Positions 3,605 to 6,422 of a stretch of DNA of 6,422 nucleotides are shown piece by piece; the stretch's first letter is position 1, and the number at the start of each line of letters is the position of its first letter. A model generated the notes under the pieces. That model was given only the letters and a program-made list of their open reading frames with translations, ran no database searches and was not told the origin of the DNA. The stretch spans positions 1 through 6,422 of the forward strand of contig CAVCIU010000070.1 of the NCBI GenBank assembly GCA_963602355.1. Reading direction: 5' to 3'. The translations under genes and the position numbers were made by a program. Origin of the DNA: UBA791 sp963602355 (GTDB lineage Bacteria > Cyanobacteriota > Vampirovibrionia > Gastranaerophilales > Gastranaerophilaceae).

Positions 3605-6422
3605 ATGAGTGAAAAAATTGTTATTAAAGGCGCTAAAGAAAATAATTTAAAGGACGTTTCTCTTGAACTTCCTAAGAATGAACTTATCGTTTTTACTGGT
3701 GTTTCTGGGTCTGGTAAAAGTTCTCTTGCGTTTGATACAATTTTTGCAGAAGGTCAAAGACGATATGTAGAAAGCCTTTCTACTTATGCTAGACAATTCT
3801 TAGGGCAAATGGATAAACCAAACGTTGAAAGTATAGACGGACTTTCACCTGCAATTTCTATTGACCAAAAATCAACTAGTAACAATCCTCGTTCTACGGT
3901 TGGGACTGTTACTGAAATTTATGATTATTTAAGACTTTTGTATGCTCGTATTGGTACTCCGTATTGTCCGAATTGCGGTAGCGAGATTAAACCTCAATCA
4001 ATAGATGAAATTGTGAATTCGGTAATGAAATTACCGGAAGGTACAAAAATTCAGGTGATGGCGCCTATTGCAAAAGGTAAAAAGGGTGAATTCCAAAATG
4101 TCTTTTCAGAACTTATCCAAGAAGGTTTTGTAAGAGTTAAGGTTGACGGCGAAATCTATAATTTAGATGAAGACGAAATTAAATTAACTAAAACTCAAAA
4201 ACACGATATCGACGTTGTTGTGGATAGATTGGTTATTAAAGATAGTATTCAATCAAGACTTGCCGATAGTATTCAAATAGCTCTACAAAAAGCTGACGGA
4301 ATTTGTAAGATTGACAATGTTTCTGATAAATCTGAAAAAATCTACAGCGAAAAACTTGCTTGTAGCAAATGTAATGTGAGTTTTGACGAACTTGCTCCAC
4401 GTATATTCAGTTTTAACAATCCTTATGGTGCTTGTGAAAAATGTGGCGGTATCGGTGTTGATTATAAACTTGACCCTGATTTAATCGTTCCTGACAAAGA
4501 TAAATCTTTAGCCGAAGGTGCAATTTTCCCGTGGACTAAAACTTCAAACTCATACTATGATGATTTACTAAAATCAGTATGTTTGGCATTTAAAATTGAT
4601 TATAATGCGCCATTTAAAGATTTGACAGAAGAAGAGCAAGATATAATTTTGAACGGTAGTGATACACCAATTATGATTACCGTTAAAGACTTTGGTACTA
4701 AACGTTATAGAACAAGATATAGTCATTACGAAGGAGTTATTCCGTTCTTAGAAAGACGATATAATGAGACTTCTGGCGATTATTGGATAGAGGAAATTCA
4801 AAAATATATGATTATGAAACCTTGTCCAAAATGTCATGGTGCAAGACTTAAACCTTTTCCATTGGCTGTAAAAATAAATAGTAAAAATATTTATGAATTT
4901 ACTAAAATGCCTGTAAATGAAGAGTTTGATTTTATTTCTAATCTTTATTTAGATTTGTTAGAATATCAGTTGACAATTGCTAAACAAATTCTTGATGAAA
5001 TTCGCGCAAGACTAAAATTCTTGATTGACGTGGGTTTGAATTACCTTGATTTGGCGAGAATGGCATCAACCCTATCAGGTGGTGAAGCTCAAAGAATTAG
5101 ACTTGCAACGCAAATTGGTAGCGGACTTTCAGGTGTTTTATATGTTCTTGATGAACCTTCAATTGGTTTGCACCAAAGAGATAATGACCAATTGATTAAA
5201 ACTCTTGTAAAACTTAGAAATTTAGGAAATACCTTGATTGTTGTTGAACACGACGAGGATACTATAAAATCAGCAGATTATATTGTCGATATTGGTCCAA
5301 AAGCTGGTATTGATGGAGGTTATATCGTAGCCAAAGGTTCGCAAGAAGATATTATTGCTGAAGAAAATTCAATCACTGGTAAATATTTGAGTGGCGAAAA
5401 ATTTATACCGATTCCAGAAAAAATAAGAGAAGGAAATGGCGAATTTTTAAAAGTTAGAAACGCGCATTTGAATAATTTAAAAAATCTAGATTTAGATATT
5501 CCTCTAGGTAAAATTGTTGTTTTAACAGGTGTTTCAGGCTCTGGTAAATCAACCTTAATGCAAGATTTAATTTTTGAATACGCAAAACACAAATTGCGTA
5601 AAAATAAACCAAAACCACAAGGTGTGGACAGTATTGAAGGCTTTGAAAATATTGATAAAATTATTGATATTGACCAATCTCCAATCGGTAGAACTCCACG
5701 TTCAAACCCTGCAACATACACAGACGTATTTACGCATATTAGAGATTTGTTTGCAAAAACAAATGAGGCAAAAATGCGTGGCTACAAAGCTGGTAGATTT
5801 AGTTTTAACGTGAAAGGTGGACGTTGCGAGGCTTGTAAAGGTGATGGTGTTATAAAAATTGAAATGAACTTCTTGTCTGATGTTTATGTAAAATGTGATG
5901 TTTGCAAAGGTAAACGTTACAATAGAGAAACCTTAGAAGTTAAGTACAAAGGTAAAACAATTTCTGATGTTCTTGATATGTCTGTAAAAGAAGCTCTTGA
6001 ATTTTTTGACAGTGTTCCAAATATCAAGAAAAAACTTCAAACCTTGAATGATGTTGGACTTGATTATATTAAGTTAGGTCAAAGTGCAACAACACTTTCA
6101 GGTGGTGAAGCTCAAAGAATTAAACTCGCAAGCGAATTAAACAAACGTTCAACTGGTAAAACTCTTTACCTTATGGACGAACCTTCTGTTGGCTTGCACT
6201 GGGCAGATTTAGACAAATTGATTAAGATTATTCAACAACTTGCTGATAGCGGTAATACTATCTTAATCATTGAGCATAATATGGACTTGATTAAGGTTGC
6301 AGATTACATAATCGATTTAGGTCCGGAAGGCGGTAATGACGGCGGTTATATTGTTGCTACTGGCACTCCTAAAGAGGTTTCTAAAAATAAAAAATCTTAC
6401 ACAGGTAAATATTTACGTAAAT
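3605..6422 (+). CDS. uvrA: Excinuclease ABC subunit A (UvrA), lacking only its extreme C-terminus
   Basis: UvrA dimers find bulky DNA lesions and load UvrB in nucleotide excision repair. 939 codons are open without a frameshift; family members are about 940-950 residues, and the last residues seen (TGKYLRK) are the usual end. Two ABC ATPase halves are visible. The first has Walker A GVSGSGKS at 32-39, signature LSGGE at 490-494 and Walker B ending DE at 516-517. The second has Walker A GVSGSGKS at 642-649, LSGGE at 831-835 and DE at 858-859. Zinc modules are C253/C256/C277/C280, the insertion-linked C121/C124 with C407/C410, and C741/C744-x19-C764/C767 near the DNA-binding surface. The ATG is forced: an in-frame TGA lies at 3575-3577 with no ATG, GTG or TTG between. 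No Shine-Dalgarno precedes it, and the promoter is so close that the mRNA is probably leaderless. Confidence 0.98.
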   Translation, partial: MSEKIVIKGAKENNLKDVSLELPKNELIVFTGVSGSGKSSLAFDTIFAEGQRRYVESLSTYARQFLGQMDKPNVESIDGLSPAISIDQKSTSNNPRSTVGTVTEIYDYLRLLYARIGTPYCPNCGSEIKPQSIDEIVNSVMKLPEGTKIQVMAPIAKGKKGEFQNVFSELIQEGFVRVKVDGEIYNLDEDEIKLTKTQKHDIDVVVDRLVIKDSIQSRLADSIQIALQKADGICKIDNVSDKSEKIYSEKLACSKCNVSFDELAPRIFSFNNPYGACEKCGGIGVDYKLDPDLIVPDKDKSLAEGAIFPWTKTSNSYYDDLLKSVCLAFKIDYNAPFKDLTEEEQDIILNGSDTPIMITVKDFGTKRYRTRYSHYEGVIPFLERRYNETSGDYWIEEIQKYMIMKPCPKCHGARLKPFPLAVKINSKNIYEFTKMPVNEEFDFISNLYLDLLEYQLTIAKQILDEIRARLKFLIDVGLNYLDLARMASTLSGGEAQRIRLATQIGSGLSGVLYVLDEPSIGLHQRDNDQLIKTLVKLRNLGNTLIVVEHDEDTIKSADYIVDIGPKAGIDGGYIVAKGSQEDIIAEENSITGKYLSGEKFIPIPEKIREGNGEFLKVRNAHLNNLKNLDLDIPLGKIVVLTGVSGSGKSTLMQDLIFEYAKHKLRKNKPKPQGVDSIEGFENIDKIIDIDQSPIGRTPRSNPATYTDVFTHIRDLFAKTNEAKMRGYKAGRFSFNVKGGRCEACKGDGVIKIEMNFLSDVYVKCDVCKGKRYNRETLEVKYKGKTISDVLDMSVKEALEFFDSVPNIKKKLQTLNDVGLDYIKLGQSATTLSGGEAQRIKLASELNKRSTGKTLYLMDEPSVGLHWADLDKLIKIIQQLADSGNTILIIEHNMDLIKVADYIIDLGPEGGNDGGYIVATGTPKEVSKNKKSYTGKYLRK

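Noticed and set aside
3605..6422. Possible frameshift or pseudogene status of uvrA.
   Set aside because: The whole frame was read codon by codon; it is open throughout, with both ATPase sites, both signatures and all zinc cysteines intact. It is only cut by the window edge.
1..6422. CRISPR array, insertion sequence, tRNA or defence genes.
   Set aside because: No regularly spaced repeats, transposase-like products, paired terminal repeats or tRNA-like cloverleaf were seen; the intergenic gaps are short and explained by terminators and promoters.

Overview
The window is AT-rich bacterial chromosome carrying mostly housekeeping genes. In order it holds the 3' end of rpmB (ribosomal protein L28, +), a two-hairpin terminator region, the rpsB-tsf operon (ribosomal protein S2 and elongation factor Ts, both -), a gene for a zinc-dependent phospholipase C / P1-nuclease-like protein (-), a divergent intergenic region, a cysteine-rich DUF1284 protein (+), and a nearly complete uvrA (excinuclease subunit A, +) that runs off the right edge. 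No mobile element, tRNA, rRNA or CRISPR array was seen. The standard genetic code fits all frames, and a GTG start is used once.

The lineage cannot be fixed from the sequence. Low G+C (about one third by eye), a Gram-positive-style compact L28, strong AGGAG-type ribosome binding sites and a DUF1284 gene fit Firmicutes-like or uncultured gut lineages. The asparagine-rich 'NNINFG' N-terminus of the phospholipase-like protein reminded me of proteins from non-photosynthetic cyanobacterial relatives (Vampirovibrionia/Gastranaerophilales). That is an impression, not evidence.

Layout. Convergent rpmB and tsf are separated by 144 bp holding one hairpin with a U-run for rpmB and a second, nearly perfect 15-bp hairpin for tsf. 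rpsB-tsf has a recognisable promoter and a leader of about 93 nt, whose 5' end can fold into a bulged long stem, a plausible site for S2 autoregulation. Upstream lies the phospholipase-like gene. It carries a full set of trinuclear-zinc ligands but has no signal peptide, and an in-frame stop two codons before its ATG rules out a longer start. It is divergent from the DUF1284 gene across 133 bp with a 7-6-7 inverted repeat. uvrA follows DUF1284 after 42 bp and has its own extended -10 promoter, overlapped by a 16-bp palindrome. Its ATG lies only 9 nt after the -10 box, with no Shine-Dalgarno, so the mRNA is probably leaderless.

The points most worth a second look are regulatory (leaderless uvrA with a possible lineage-specific damage operator; the structured rpsB leader) and the unusual signal-less phospholipase/nuclease-like protein. 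I do not see evidence for a new multi-gene system here.
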